Assembly (NCBI RefSeq): GCF_030159955.1
Contig: NZ_BSNK01000001.1
Span: 806,001 to 870,000 of the forward strand
Direction of reading: 5' to 3'
From: Algimonas ampicilliniresistens
Lineage (GTDB): Bacteria > Pseudomonadota > Alphaproteobacteria > Caulobacterales > Maricaulaceae
DNA: 64,000 bases
Shown here in pieces: positions 8,395 through 18,135 of the stretch. Made by a program: the position numbers and the translations under genes. How positions within the stretch are numbered: position 1 is the stretch's first letter; every line of letters begins with the position of its first letter. The notes below the pieces were generated by a model. The model did not search any database and was not told the origin of the DNA. It saw nothing but the letters and a program-made list of their open reading frames with translations.

Positions 8395-8562
8395 CTATTT
8401 GATCTTGCCTTCCTTAAACTCGACGTGCTTGCGCGCGACCGGGTCATACTTCCGCTTGACCATTTTCTCGGTCATTGTGCGGGCGTTTTTCTTAGTAACG
8501 TAGAAGAAACCCGTACCAGCAGTGCTGTTCAGGCGGATTTTAACGGTGGTAGGCTTCGCCAT
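8395..8562 (-). CDS. rpmG: 50S ribosomal protein L33
   Basis: 55 residues from the ATG at 8562, starting '[20 protein letters not shown]' and ending 'EFKEGKIK', the normal length and sequence of the cysteine-free L33 type. L33 sits on the large subunit near the E site. It is at the downstream end of the leftward housekeeping block and convergent with pleD. The longer upstream open frame lacks L33 similarity and was not used. Confidence 0.97.
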   Translation of the reverse strand: MAKPTTVKIRLNSTAGTGFFYVTKKNARTMTEKMVKRKYDPVARKHVEFKEGKIK

Positions 8563-8637
8563 GAGACTCGTCCAAATGAGGGTGTAAATCGAAGCCGCGC
8601 CTCTACGGACGCACTGGGCGCAAGTCAAGCAAGAGCG

Positions 8638-9279
8638 TCAGCAATTCCGATCTGGAAACATTGCGGATGCAAACAGGACGGACCGTCCTTGGCAATCAGG
8701 ATCTTCAGACTTGTAAGTCACGGATTGAAACCCGCAGGCTTTCAAGGTTTGCTCATACTCTGATGGTGATAAACTGGCGTGATAGACCGCCTCACCACCA
8801 ATAGTCCCAGTCACTTCGCCTTCGCGCGGACCTACGGTGAGCAGCAGAGCACCGTCTTGTCTGATCAGTTTCGAAAGTTGAGGTAAGATAGCTCGTTGCT
8901 CAGGAATCGACAGATGAAAAAAGCTGTCCCAACTATAGATGCCATCAAACGTTCCAATTTGGGGAAGCGCCCGGATATCGCCGATTTGCCACTGGGCTTT
9001 AGGGAATTGTGCGCTGGCAATCTCGATCATTGAGGCCGCGTAGTCGATCCCAACAATGTCAAAGCCCTGGTCAAGAAAATACCCTGCGATGGGGTCACCC
9101 GTGCCGCATCCTAAGTCGAGCACGCGCCCGTTCGGCGACAAAACATCAATAAATCGATCTAACCATGGCTTTTCATAGAGAGCGCGTGATCTCTGAGTGT
9201 GCCAAAGCTCTGCGTGGCGTTGATAAACAGCTTTCATTGATGCTTTGGCATTTTGGAGAGTCTGATCTTCAGGGAGCAT
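8638..9279 (-). CDS. class I SAM-dependent methyltransferase
   Basis: 213 residues with a Rossmann methyltransferase core. Motif I is 'VLDLGCGTGD' (about residues 53-62), the acidic end of strand 2 is 'IVGIDYAASMIE', and motif IV is 'FDGIYSWDSFFHL'. The substrate is not recognisable; the fold matches small-molecule methyltransferases of the UbiE/Tam type. It lies between rpmG and the Nudix gene in the leftward block, 16 bp from the Nudix stop. Confidence 0.85.
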   Translation of the reverse strand: MLPEDQTLQNAKASMKAVYQRHAELWHTQRSRALYEKPWLDRFIDVLSPNGRVLDLGCGTGDPIAGYFLDQGFDIVGIDYAASMIEIASAQFPKAQWQIGDIRALPQIGTFDGIYSWDSFFHLSIPEQRAILPQLSKLIRQDGALLLTVGPREGEVTGTIGGEAVYHASLSPSEYEQTLKACGFQSVTYKSEDPDCQGRSVLFASAMFPDRNC

Positions 9280-9295
9280 CGTACCTTATTTCACC

Positions 9296-10048
9296 TTATG
9301 GAAATGCTTCCTGACGGAATGTCCCGCGAACAGCGCGAGAAAAGAATATACCCGGTTCTGGTGTTGGGCGCCGAACATAATCCTTGAAGACGTCCATCAT
9401 CATGACAGTCGCGCGTTGCAGCTTAAGAGTCGTGATTTCGTCCAAATCAAACCAACCAACATTCAGCAATTCGTGACTGTCACTGACTTCTGGAGGAGCT
9501 ACATCGCCCAAATGACGGTGAAAGAACCACGCATCGAAACGTTTGTGCCGGTGCGGCGGCGTGATCGCGCGGCCGAACACTTCGAGATTGGCAATATCCG
9601 GTAGCAGGCCTGCCTTGCGAAACGCATCATAGGTCGGATTTTTCATGTTGCGTATCTGCTTCGGTGCGCTGTCACCGATCATCAGGCCTGTTTCTTCATA
9701 TGTCTCACGAATGCAGGACAGGGCGATCGCACGAGCTTTACGGGGGGACACAGCGGCTTCCAGCACGCGTTCCGTACGTGGCGACAGGTCACCCGCGTAA
9801 GGCGCAAAACTGTCAATCCGGTCGACGCGGCCGCCGGGGAAAACATAGACGCTCGGCATAAAATCATGGCGGGAGCTGCGCTGACCCATCAGAATTTTTG
9901 GATTACGCGGATCACCGATGGTCAGAACCACAGTGGCGGCGATGCGTGGCTTCGGTGCCTTGTCGAGTTGTTTACGCGCCGACCGTTCCGTGTCGGTCAG
10001 ATGCATGCCGGAGACTTTAGACGGCTTCATCGGATCGGCGCGTGTCAT
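9296..10048 (-). CDS. Nudix hydrolase
   Basis: 250 residues. The Nudix helix reads 'CIRETYEETGLMIG' at about residues 112-125, giving the REUXEEXGU core, with the 'VYVFPGGRVD' strand-loop about 40 residues earlier. This longer spacing is seen in the subfamily that lies beside rnr in alphaproteobacteria. Nudix enzymes cleave nucleoside diphosphates linked to another moiety; the substrate here is unknown. Its ATG overlaps the rnr stop by 4 bp, so translation is probably coupled. Confidence 0.88.
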   Translation of the reverse strand: MTRADPMKPSKVSGMHLTDTERSARKQLDKAPKPRIAATVVLTIGDPRNPKILMGQRSSRHDFMPSVYVFPGGRVDRIDSFAPYAGDLSPRTERVLEAAVSPRKARAIALSCIRETYEETGLMIGDSAPKQIRNMKNPTYDAFRKAGLLPDIANLEVFGRAITPPHRHKRFDAWFFHRHLGDVAPPEVSDSHELLNVGWFDLDEITTLKLQRATVMMMDVFKDYVRRPTPEPGIFFSRAVRGTFRQEAFP

Positions 10049-12276
10049 TTGCGCTTACGACGGTGTTTTGCACCGCGTCCGCCTTTAGCGCCGCTACGAT
10101 TCCCCCGTTGGTGGCTGTGTTTAGGCGGTTTTCCGGGTTCGCCCTTACTGACCATCTCAAAAATCAGCCCACCCGTGACCGGGGTCGCCTCAATCAATTT
10201 GACCTCGACCTCGCGCCCGAAACGATAAGTCGAACCCGAATCGACGCCGACGAGACGCTTAGTTGCCTCATCCAGTGCGAAATATTCGCGCCCGAGTGAG
10301 CGCACTGGGATGAGGCCATCGGCTCCGGTCTCCGCCAGGGTGACGAACAGGCCGAATTTCGTGACGCCATTAATGCGCGCCTTGAAGGTCGCGCCGACCC
10401 GGTCTTCCAGATAGGCTGCGATATAGCGGTCATTGGCGTCGCGTTCTGCGACCATGGCGCGCCGTTCGGTGACGCTAATATGCTCTGCCGTCTCGGTCAG
10501 GCGGCTCTCTTCTTCCTTGGTCGTCCCACCGTCACCCAGTTTGAACGCCTTGATGAGCGCGCGGTGCACGACGAGGTCGGCATAGCGCCGGATCGGACTG
10601 GTAAAGTGGCCATAATGGGTCAGGTTGAGGCCGAAATGCCCCATCTTTTCGGCGGAATAGATGGCTTGTGCTTGAGTCCGCAGAACAGCCATGCCGACGG
10701 TTTCGCTCAGGTCTTTCTGTTCAGCCTGTCGCAGCAGCGCATTAAAGCGCTTGGGCGTGATCCGTTCGCCGACAGAGAATTTCAGGTTCAAAGCTGGCAG
10801 GAAGTCGGACAAATCTGAAAGACGTTGCCGTTCTGGCACGTCGTGGAAGCGCATGATGGATCGGACACCCTTATTCGATAGCGCTTCAGCAGCGGCGACA
10901 TTGGCCTGGACCATGAATTCTTCGACCAGCTTATGGGCGTCGAACCGGTCCCTAACACTGATTTCGACGACTTTTCCGGTCTCGTCCACACGCACGCGGC
11001 GCTCTGGCAAATCGATCTCTAGCGGTTCTCTCATCGCGCGCGCTTTGCGCAACGCTTTGTAGCAAGAATAGAGGTTGGACAGTTCCGGCAGAACGTATTG
11101 GCTCTCAGGTCCGTTCTGACCTTCAAATGCATCTTGGGCCTGTCGATAGGTTAGTCGGGCGCGACTGCGGATGATGCCGCGGTGGAATTTGTGGCCCGTC
11201 TTGTGACCGCTACTATCAAAGGTCATACGGACCAACATAGAGGCGCGGTCTTCATCAGGCCGTAGCGAACAGAGATCGGATGAGAGCTCATGCGGCAGCA
11301 TCGGTTCAACCCGGTCTGGCAAATAGACGGAATTGCCTTTTTCCCACGCTGCTTTGTCCAAGGCTGAGCCCGGCGTGACGAAGGCGGAGACGTCAGCAAT
11401 GCCGACCCAGACGACCCAGCCGCCGGGATTTTTCGGGTTTTCATCCGGCGTGGCTAAAATGGCGTCATCAAAGTCTTTGGCGTCAACGGGATCAATCGTC
11501 AGTAGGGGGAGGTGAGTGAGGTCTTCGTGACCCATTTGGCCGACTTTTGGCATAGTGGCGCGCTTGGCTTGCTCAATCGCGGCGTCGGGGAAGCCGAGCG
11601 GGATTTCATTCTCATGCAATGAAATGATTGAGGCGGCGCGTTCGTCGTGAATGCTGCCGATTGTGTCCAGAACTTCCGCCAGACGAAGCTGTCCGCGATT
11701 GCGGCGGGTTGAGCGGAACATGACTAAATCGCCGTCCTTGGCGTCGTTTGGTGCCCGATCTAGGCCGTAATCATGTCTAGCCTTCTTAGAGACAGGCTGG
11801 ATACGCCACCCTTTCTCTTGCTCGTGCAAGACGCCCAAATAGCTCGACGCGCCTTTGCCGAGACGTTTTAGGACATGACCTGTCGCTGTGCCGTCACTGC
11901 GGGTCTTGATCCGTACAAGGGCGCGGTGGCCAATACCCAAAGCGCCGTCTGCAGAGCCAGGCTTGGATTTGTCGTGAATCAGGATGCGCGGTCCGACGGC
12001 GTCGCCGTCTTTGCGTTCGGGCGTCGCCCACAGATCGCCGTCATCATCCACCTCAGTGACATGGACGACCATCACGCCGGGTAGGGCGTCTGCGATGCGG
12101 TATGTCTTCTCCGGCGTGTAGACGAGCGCTCCGTCATCCACGAGGTCGCGTAGCAAACCGCGCAATGTACGGCGGTCATCACCTTTTATGCCAAGCCGCT
12201 TGGCCAGGCGCTTGCGGTCATAATGGTCCGGGCGTTCCCGGACGACCTCTAAAATATCATCACGGGAGAGGGTCAT
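10045..12276 (-). CDS. rnr: ribonuclease R
   Basis: 743 residues. An N-terminal winged-helix RNA-binding region ('RPDHYDRKRLAKRLGIKGDD') is followed by cold-shock domains and the RNB catalytic domain, with 'IDPVDAKDFDDAI' holding the metal-binding aspartates and 'LTHYGHFTSPIRRYADL'. Then come an S1 domain ('VGATFKARINGVTKFG') and a basic tail ending 'KHRRKRK'. RNase R is a 3'-5' exoribonuclease that degrades structured RNA. It lies 22 bp after topA and overlaps the Nudix gene. Confidence 0.96.
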   Translation of the reverse strand: MTLSRDDILEVVRERPDHYDRKRLAKRLGIKGDDRRTLRGLLRDLVDDGALVYTPEKTYRIADALPGVMVVHVTEVDDDGDLWATPERKDGDAVGPRILIHDKSKPGSADGALGIGHRALVRIKTRSDGTATGHVLKRLGKGASSYLGVLHEQEKGWRIQPVSKKARHDYGLDRAPNDAKDGDLVMFRSTRRNRGQLRLAEVLDTIGSIHDERAASIISLHENEIPLGFPDAAIEQAKRATMPKVGQMGHEDLTHLPLLTIDPVDAKDFDDAILATPDENPKNPGGWVVWVGIADVSAFVTPGSALDKAAWEKGNSVYLPDRVEPMLPHELSSDLCSLRPDEDRASMLVRMTFDSSGHKTGHKFHRGIIRSRARLTYRQAQDAFEGQNGPESQYVLPELSNLYSCYKALRKARAMREPLEIDLPERRVRVDETGKVVEISVRDRFDAHKLVEEFMVQANVAAAEALSNKGVRSIMRFHDVPERQRLSDLSDFLPALNLKFSVGERITPKRFNALLRQAEQKDLSETVGMAVLRTQAQAIYSAEKMGHFGLNLTHYGHFTSPIRRYADLVVHRALIKAFKLGDGGTTKEEESRLTETAEHISVTERRAMVAERDANDRYIAAYLEDRVGATFKARINGVTKFGLFVTLAETGADGLIPVRSLGREYFALDEATKRLVGVDSGSTYRFGREVEVKLIEATPVTGGLIFEMVSKGEPGKPPKHSHQRGNRSGAKGGRGAKHRRKRK

Positions 12277-12298
12277 ATCTGTCTAACGCACGGAATCG

Positions 12299-14938
12299 CT
12301 ATTTGGTGGCCTTTTTCTTTGCTGGGGCTTTCTTCGCGGCCAGTTTTTTCTTGGCAGCCGGCTTCTTTTTAGCCGTAGGCTTCTTCTTCGCGGCTGTTTT
12401 CTTGCGCGCTGGCTTTTTCTTGCTGCCCTTAGCTTCTTTGATCGCGATATATTCCAGCGCCATATCGATGTTAATGTCTTGCGGGTCTTGCCCATTCGGG
12501 ATGGTGGCGTTGATCTTGCCCCATTTGACATACGGGCCATAGCGGCCGTCGAGGACCTGCACAGGGGCGTCATCGGTTGGGTGTTTGCCGAGGTCTTTGA
12601 GCACAGTCTGGCCTCGACCTTTACCGCGCGAGGCTTTCTTTTCTTCGATTAGCGTTACGGCACGGTTCAGCCCAACATCCCAGACTTCCTGCACGTCACC
12701 GAGTGAGGCGAATGTGCGTTGATGCACGACGTAAGGACCATAGCGGCCAATGCCAGCGCTGATTGCTTCGCCGTCTTCTGGATGTTTGCCAATCTCACGC
12801 GGCAAGCTTAGCAATTGCAGGGCTTTTTCGAGGTCGATGGACTGCCAATTCCAGCCTTTAGGCAAGCTGGCGCGTTTAGGCTTAGGTTTTGGCTTGGCAT
12901 CGGGATCCGTGTCAGCGGGAAGGGCTAACTCGACATAGGGTCCGAAGCGTCCAGTCTTGAGCCAGATAGCATCGCCCAATTCTGGATGTTTGCCCAGCTC
13001 TGTATCCTCGGCCTCTGTGCCTTCACCCTCCGCTGCGCCGAAGGGCCGCGTAAATTTGCATTCAGGATAGTTGGAACAGCCAACAAAGGCACCGAATTTG
13101 CCAAGTTTAAGCGATAGTTCGCCGTCGTCGCATTTAGTGCATTTACGTGGATCGGTGCCGTCTTCTTTTTCCGGGAAAGCGACCGTTTTCAGCGCGATAT
13201 TCAGCGCATCGAGGACATGCGTGACACGTAATTCCTTGGTGCCGTCAACATGAGTCGAAAACTCATTCCAGAAGTCGGACAGCATCTGCTTCCACTGCAA
13301 ATTCCCGGCACTGATCTTGTCGAGCTGTTCTTCGAGGTCTGCCGTGTAATTATACTCGACATATTTGGAGAAGAATTCTTCCAAGAAGGCTGTCAGCAAG
13401 CGCCCTTTGTCAGACGGTGTGAAGCGGCGCTTATCCAGTGTGACATAGTCACGGTCTTGAAGAACCTTAAGGATAGAGGCGTAAGTCGATGGGCGGCCAA
13501 TACCGAGCTCTTCCATCCGCTTGACCAAGGATGCTTCGGAATAACGAGGTGGCGGTTGAGTAAAGTGCTGCTCGGCCTCTACTTTTTTGGCCTCGGAGTC
13601 CTGACCTTGTTTAAGTGGCGGCAGGACTTTGCTATCTTCTTCCTCATCCGTCTTCGGTTTCGTCGCTTCATAGAGTTTCATAAACCCATCAAAACGCACG
13701 ACTTGTCCGGTTGCGCGAAGCGCGAGAGTGTCGCGTGCGTCCGTAACCGTGACTGTAGTGCGTTCTAGCTTGGCTGAGGCCATCTGGCTGGCTGCAGCGC
13801 GTTTCCAGATTAGCTCATAGAGCCGCTTTTCATCGCCTGACAGGTTGAGACTATCGGGCGTGCGGGAGAACCCCGTTGGGCGGATAGCTTCGTGAGCCTC
13901 CTGTGCGTTCTTGGCCTTAGATTTATAGACCCGTGCAGATCCGGGAAGATAAGGTTCGCCATATTTAGAGGCGATGGTCGCGCGGCAATCACTGATCGCT
14001 TCGCCGACCATAGAGACGCCGTCGGTCCGCATATAGGTGATCAAGCCGACCGTTTCCGAGCCGATATTCACGCCTTCATAGAGTTTTTGCGCGGTCTGCA
14101 TGGTGCGCGTCGCAGAAAAGCCAAGCTTGCGACTGGCTTCCTGTTGTAGCGTTGATGTGGTGAAAGGCGGTTGTGGATTGCGGGTGATCGGCTTGGCTTC
14201 GACCGACTGGATCGACAGGCTCGCCGCCTTCACCTTGGCTTCAGCGTCTTTCGCTTTCGCCTCATCATTGAGGCTAAACTTGTCGAGTTTGTCCCCGTCC
14301 AACCGGACTAGGTTGGCGGAAAACGCTCCTGATGCAGTGCTCATATCGGCTGTGACAGACCAGTATTCGCGTGGATTGAACTGCTCGATTTCAGTTTCGC
14401 GTTCGGTGATCAGTCGTAGAGCGACGGATTGGACGCGACCTGCGGAGCGCGCGCCCGGAAGCTTACGCCACAGGACAGGCGACAGGGTAAAGCCGACCAG
14501 ATAATCCAGCGCGCGGCGTGCTAGATAGGCGTCGACCAATTCCTGATCGAGCTTACGCGGATTATTGATCGCATCCAGAACCGAGCTTTTGGTGATCGCA
14601 TTGAATACGACGCGTTCAACCTGTTTGTCTTTGAGCGCTTTCTTTTTACCGAGCAGTTCCAGCAAGTGCCAGCTGATCGCTTCCCCTTCGCGATCCGGGT
14701 CGGTCGCGAGGATCAGTTTGTCAGCGTTTTTGAGCGCGTCTTCAATATCCTTGATGCGTTTTTTGGAACGCGTGTCGACGCTCCAGGACATGGCGAAATC
14801 CGCGTCCGGGTCGACGGACCCATTCTTACTGGGAAGATCTCGGACATGCCCAAAACTGGCTAAGACGCGATAATCGCTGCCCAGATATTTCTCGATGGTC
14901 TTCGCTTTGGCTGGCGATTCGACGACGACAAGGTTCAT
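12299..14938 (-). CDS. topA: DNA topoisomerase I
   Basis: 878 residues from the ATG at 14938 ('MNLVVVESPAKAKTIEKYLG', the Toprim start). The catalytic tyrosine is in 'GLITYMRTDGV', and a four-Cys zinc finger 'CTKCDDGELSLKLGKFGAFVGC' type is followed by further topoisomerase C-terminal repeats ('GKHPE...GRYGPYV'). The end is a lysine/alanine-rich tail of about 45 residues (KKKPxAKKK repeats), common in alphaproteobacterial TopA. The enzyme relaxes negative supercoils. It stands between dprA and rnr in a conserved gene order. Confidence 0.96.
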   Translation of the reverse strand: MNLVVVESPAKAKTIEKYLGSDYRVLASFGHVRDLPSKNGSVDPDADFAMSWSVDTRSKKRIKDIEDALKNADKLILATDPDREGEAISWHLLELLGKKKALKDKQVERVVFNAITKSSVLDAINNPRKLDQELVDAYLARRALDYLVGFTLSPVLWRKLPGARSAGRVQSVALRLITERETEIEQFNPREYWSVTADMSTASGAFSANLVRLDGDKLDKFSLNDEAKAKDAEAKVKAASLSIQSVEAKPITRNPQPPFTTSTLQQEASRKLGFSATRTMQTAQKLYEGVNIGSETVGLITYMRTDGVSMVGEAISDCRATIASKYGEPYLPGSARVYKSKAKNAQEAHEAIRPTGFSRTPDSLNLSGDEKRLYELIWKRAAASQMASAKLERTTVTVTDARDTLALRATGQVVRFDGFMKLYEATKPKTDEEEDSKVLPPLKQGQDSEAKKVEAEQHFTQPPPRYSEASLVKRMEELGIGRPSTYASILKVLQDRDYVTLDKRRFTPSDKGRLLTAFLEEFFSKYVEYNYTADLEEQLDKISAGNLQWKQMLSDFWNEFSTHVDGTKELRVTHVLDALNIALKTVAFPEKEDGTDPRKCTKCDDGELSLKLGKFGAFVGCSNYPECKFTRPFGAAEGEGTEAEDTELGKHPELGDAIWLKTGRFGPYVELALPADTDPDAKPKPKPKRASLPKGWNWQSIDLEKALQLLSLPREIGKHPEDGEAISAGIGRYGPYVVHQRTFASLGDVQEVWDVGLNRAVTLIEEKKASRGKGRGQTVLKDLGKHPTDDAPVQVLDGRYGPYVKWGKINATIPNGQDPQDINIDMALEYIAIKEAKGSKKKPARKKTAAKKKPTAKKKPAAKKKLAAKKAPAKKKATK

Positions 14939-15168
14939 TGTGATCCAGTTCGATGAGGCGTGATATATAGAGTGTTGATCACACAAGGCATGCGGCGCGC
15001 CATTTGGGGGGGCGCGAAGAGCATGTCAATCCAGCCCACCAGTCTCTTCGACTTGCAGCCCACTTCGCAATTCCGCGAAAAAGTAAATACACTTATCCAA
15101 CGATTGCAACTTATAGTCGTTTGATATTCGTATTCGCCACTTTTACGATAGTGATTAGGGAGAACAAT

Positions 15169-15351
15169 GTGGCATCAAATAAAACAGATACGACACTGGA
15201 TATACTTAATAGCATGGAAGAGCGCGAAATTCTAGCTTACCTCGTCGCCCATGCACTGGAATTGTCTGAAATGGCACTCAATGCAGGGCAACCCCAAGCG
15301 TCGGCACTTCTGACGCTCGCAGCGAGCAACTTGCGCAAGGATGCTGGATAA
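15169..15351 (+). CDS. small protein of unknown function (60 aa)
   Basis: A GTG start at 15169 is preceded by GGGAG; an ATG at 15214 is the alternative. The product would be 60 residues, mostly helical: 'MEEREILAYLVAHALELSEM' followed by 'LTLAASNLRKDAG'. No family is recognised. It sits alone between topA and dprA, divergent from topA, with its stop 2 bp from the convergent dprA stop. The AT-rich upstream stretch (15060-15150) could hold its promoter. Confidence 0.5.
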   Translation: MASNKTDTTLDILNSMEEREILAYLVAHALELSEMALNAGQPQASALLTLAASNLRKDAG

Positions 15352-15353
15352 GT

Positions 15354-16472
15354 TCAGCTCGCTCGGGACATGCGTCCGTCCATTTCGACCAAGATATCGG
15401 CGTTCAATTCCATTTCCAGAAGGGCCGCTGCCGCGATGCCTACTGGGATGCCAGATGCGCGGATCAGATCATCGCGGTGGGTCGGTGTGTAAGACGCCGC
15501 GTTTAACAGCGCTATTTTGGCCCGTTCGATCTCATTGGCCATCAGTGACGCATCAAGGTGGGCGCCATCATAGCTGCTCGCGGGTTCGAATAGTGTAGGT
15601 TGCAGCGCATCCGGCCTCGCATTCTCCAGACAGTCGAGGATGTCCTGAGCCGATTCGATCAGGGCGGCACCTTGGCGGATCAGGCGGTTACAGCCCTTCG
15701 TCCTTGGATCTAGTGGACTGCCCGGTGCCGCCATAACTTCGCGGTTTTGCTCCAATGCATAGCGCGCTGTAATCAATGTGCCGGACTGTTCCGCGGCCTC
15801 AATCACGACGACTCCAAGCGATAGGCCGGAAATCAATCGATTGCGCCGCGGGAAGTCCCGCGCCGTCGCCCGGTAACCCAAAGGGGATTCGGACACGAGC
15901 AGCCCTTGTTCTCGCATGGTGAGGTGGAGCTCACTATTCTGCTTGGGGTAGATGTGATCTACGCCGCCACCCAGAACGCCAATCGTTCCCGTCTTTAGTG
16001 AGGCCGCATGCGCGGCCGCATCGACACCGCGCGCGAGACCCGAGACAATAGTCATCCCGGCTGCGCCGAGTTCAGACGCCATTTGCGCCGCAAACTTCTG
16101 ACCAATCGCTGAGGCATTGCGCGACCCGACGATCGCGACGCATGGCCGCGAGTAGAGGTTAATGTCACCCCAAACGCTGATCAGTGGCGGCACGGGATCC
16201 AAAGCGCGAAGAAGATCGGGATAATCCGGCTCTACGGCACACAGGATACGGACGTCGAGCTGTTCGCTCGCCTCCATTTCGGCTTCGACCTGTTCCACGC
16301 TGGGCGGGCGCACATCTTTTTTGCGAATAAGAGACGGAAGCTGAGATAAGGCAGTTCCCGCGTCGCCAAAGCGCTGTATCAAGCCCCAAAAGGCGACCGG
16401 GCCGACTGTATAGGTCCGGTAAAGGCGCAGCCAATCGCGCCGTTCTGCGAAGGATAGGCCGCGCGATTGCAT
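15354..16472 (-). CDS. dprA: DNA-processing protein DprA
   Basis: 372 residues. An N-terminal SAM/HhH-like region precedes the Rossmann core with 'AIVGSRNASAIGQKFA', 'TIVSGLARGVDAAAHAASL', 'GGGVDHIYPKQN' and 'FPRRNRLISGLS'. A C-terminal winged helix (about 305-365) follows. DprA binds incoming single-stranded DNA and loads RecA in natural transformation. It overlaps the plsY stop by 1 bp, as in many alphaproteobacteria. Confidence 0.95.
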   Translation of the reverse strand: MQSRGLSFAERRDWLRLYRTYTVGPVAFWGLIQRFGDAGTALSQLPSLIRKKDVRPPSVEQVEAEMEASEQLDVRILCAVEPDYPDLLRALDPVPPLISVWGDINLYSRPCVAIVGSRNASAIGQKFAAQMASELGAAGMTIVSGLARGVDAAAHAASLKTGTIGVLGGGVDHIYPKQNSELHLTMREQGLLVSESPLGYRATARDFPRRNRLISGLSLGVVVIEAAEQSGTLITARYALEQNREVMAAPGSPLDPRTKGCNRLIRQGAALIESAQDILDCLENARPDALQPTLFEPASSYDGAHLDASLMANEIERAKIALLNAASYTPTHRDDLIRASGIPVGIAAAALLEMELNADILVEMDGRMSRAS

Positions 16473-17056
16473 CAGTCTTTTTGACCGATCCTCGATTCTG
16501 TTCCTGCTTTTAACCGTGTGATATTTTCACGATGCCGCCAGAATATCAGCACCGCCATAAAGGCGACCATGGCGACAGCGGGCCAAACCGCGAGAAAGAC
16601 GCTGGCGACAATTGCGAATGCTGCGGCGCAGAGGGCCGCAGCCGAGGAATAACGAGTTGTGAAAGCCACCAGCAACCACATTGCCGCTGCGATTAATCCA
16701 ACAGGCCAGAGAAGACTCAGCAAGGCACCAAAAAATGTGGCGACGCCTTTACCGCCCTTGAACCGCAACCAGACAGGATAACAATGTCCAAACAAAGCGG
16801 CGGCGGCAGCAAGAAACTGCATCGGTGCGCCGAACAGGTATAAGGCAATATAGCCAGCGCCGGCAGCCTTGCCCGCGTCGAGTAAGAGCGTAAGCGCTGC
16901 GATTCCTTTATTGCCGGTTCTAAGTACGTTGGTCGCCCCGATATTGCCGGAACCGATTTCGCGAATATCTGGCCCGCCAGAGAGTCGAGTCAGGACTAAG
17001 CCAAACGGGATGCTGCCGAGCAGGTAGCCAAGGAGAATAACAAGGGCAAAGTCCAT
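16472..17056 (-). CDS. plsY: glycerol-3-phosphate acyltransferase PlsY
   Basis: 194 residues with five hydrophobic helices. Motif 1 is 'GYLLGSIPFGLV', motif 2 'GSGNIGATNVLRTG' and motif 3 'GHCYPVWLRFKGGKGVAT', all as in PlsY. The enzyme transfers an acyl group from acyl-phosphate to glycerol 3-phosphate, the first step of phospholipid synthesis, in the inner membrane. It heads the leftward block just downstream of tRNA-Cys. Confidence 0.96.
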   Translation of the reverse strand: MDFALVILLGYLLGSIPFGLVLTRLSGGPDIREIGSGNIGATNVLRTGNKGIAALTLLLDAGKAAGAGYIALYLFGAPMQFLAAAAALFGHCYPVWLRFKGGKGVATFFGALLSLLWPVGLIAAAMWLLVAFTTRYSSAAALCAAAFAIVASVFLAVWPAVAMVAFMAVLIFWRHRENITRLKAGTESRIGQKD

Positions 17057-17198
17057 ACGGTGTGAGTGCCGCAGCGGGCAGGGGGAGTCAAAAGGGTTTG
17101 CGAAGTCTCACCCTCACTCAAGCGCGCTGGGCGCGCTCTGTTGCACGGCAGTTTGCTGATGGCTGTGTCGCAGACCCCATTGGGAAGAAAATGAGGAT

Positions 17199-17272
17199 TG
17201 GAGGTACCACCCGGAATCGAACCGGGGTGGCTGGATTTGCAATCCAGAGCGTAACCACTCCGCCATGGTACC
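17199..17272 (-). tRNA. tRNA-Cys (anticodon GCA)
   Basis: 74 nt on the minus strand. The acceptor stem is GGTACCA pairing with TGGTACC, with an encoded CCA end. The D arm pairs GCG with CGC. The anticodon stem is CTGGA/TCCAG with loop TTGCAAA (anticodon GCA), and the T arm contains GGTTCGATTCC. All four arms fold. Confidence 0.96.
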
Positions 17273-17453
17273 GTCCAAGGGCTGCGCTTTACCAACTCTG
17301 TAGGGCGGGACGCAACGTCTAATGTAACTCCATCGCAGCCGTTTATCTACGCAAGGCCGCCATGCGCGCAACGCCGTTGCGGCTCTGGCGACAGAGGGGT
17401 AGAGGGCGCATAGTTAAGCTTGTCTATGAGTGACGTTTAGAGGATCGCCTTTC

Positions 17454-18113
17454 ATGCCCCAGTTCGATTTCGACGCCGCCCGAGAGACGATGGTTGAGAG
17501 CCAAATTCGTACGGCCGACGTGACCGACCTCAGCTTGCTGGCAAGTTTCCGGCGAACGGCGCGGGAACGGTTCGTCCCTTCGGCCCGTATGGCGCTGGCT
17601 TATGGCGATGCGATTGTTGATTACGATGATGGGCGCGCTCTGTTGCGCCCACGCGATTTTGCAAAGCTGGCTCAGGCTGCGAATATTCAATCCGATGAGG
17701 TCGTTCTCGATATTGCCTGCGCCCGCGGATATTCGACCGCTGTTTTGGCGCAGGTCGCTGAGACCGTGGTCGGGCTGGAAACGGATGATGAAACGGTCGA
17801 TCGTGCCACGGCGTTGCTGACCGATGCGGGCGTTCTCAATGCGGCTGTGGTTAAAGGCGATCTGAAACGCGGTGCGTCGGAACATGGACCGTTTGATGTC
17901 ATCATGGTCGGTGGTGCTGTGGCCGAGGTTCCGCAAGCGTGGTTCGGACAGCTGACCAATGGCGGCCGTCTGGCTGTCATCATCAAAAATGGCCCGATCG
18001 GACACGCAACGATCTTCACTAAATCAGGCGATGCCATCGGTGACCGCGTGGTTTTTGATGCCAATGCGCCCTATCTGCCAGGGTTCGAACCCGCGCGCAG
18101 TTTCGTCTTTTAG
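17454..18113 (+). CDS. protein-L-isoaspartate O-methyltransferase family protein
   Basis: 219 residues from the ATG at 17454, chosen because alphaproteobacterial members begin 'MPQFDF.AAR..MVESQIRT'. The methyltransferase core has motif I 'VVLDIACARGYSTAVLAQ', slightly degenerate (ACARG in place of GTGSG), and 'VVGLETDDE'. Such proteins upstream of TolC are common in alphaproteobacteria and differ from canonical Pcm, so repair of isoaspartyl residues is not certain. It probably forms an operon with the TolC-like gene 22 bp downstream. Confidence 0.82.
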   Translation: MPQFDFDAARETMVESQIRTADVTDLSLLASFRRTARERFVPSARMALAYGDAIVDYDDGRALLRPRDFAKLAQAANIQSDEVVLDIACARGYSTAVLAQVAETVVGLETDDETVDRATALLTDAGVLNAAVVKGDLKRGASEHGPFDVIMVGGAVAEVPQAWFGQLTNGGRLAVIIKNGPIGHATIFTKSGDAIGDRVVFDANAPYLPGFEPARSFVF

Positions 18114-18135
18114 TCAGCCCATTGGCTCGATCCCT

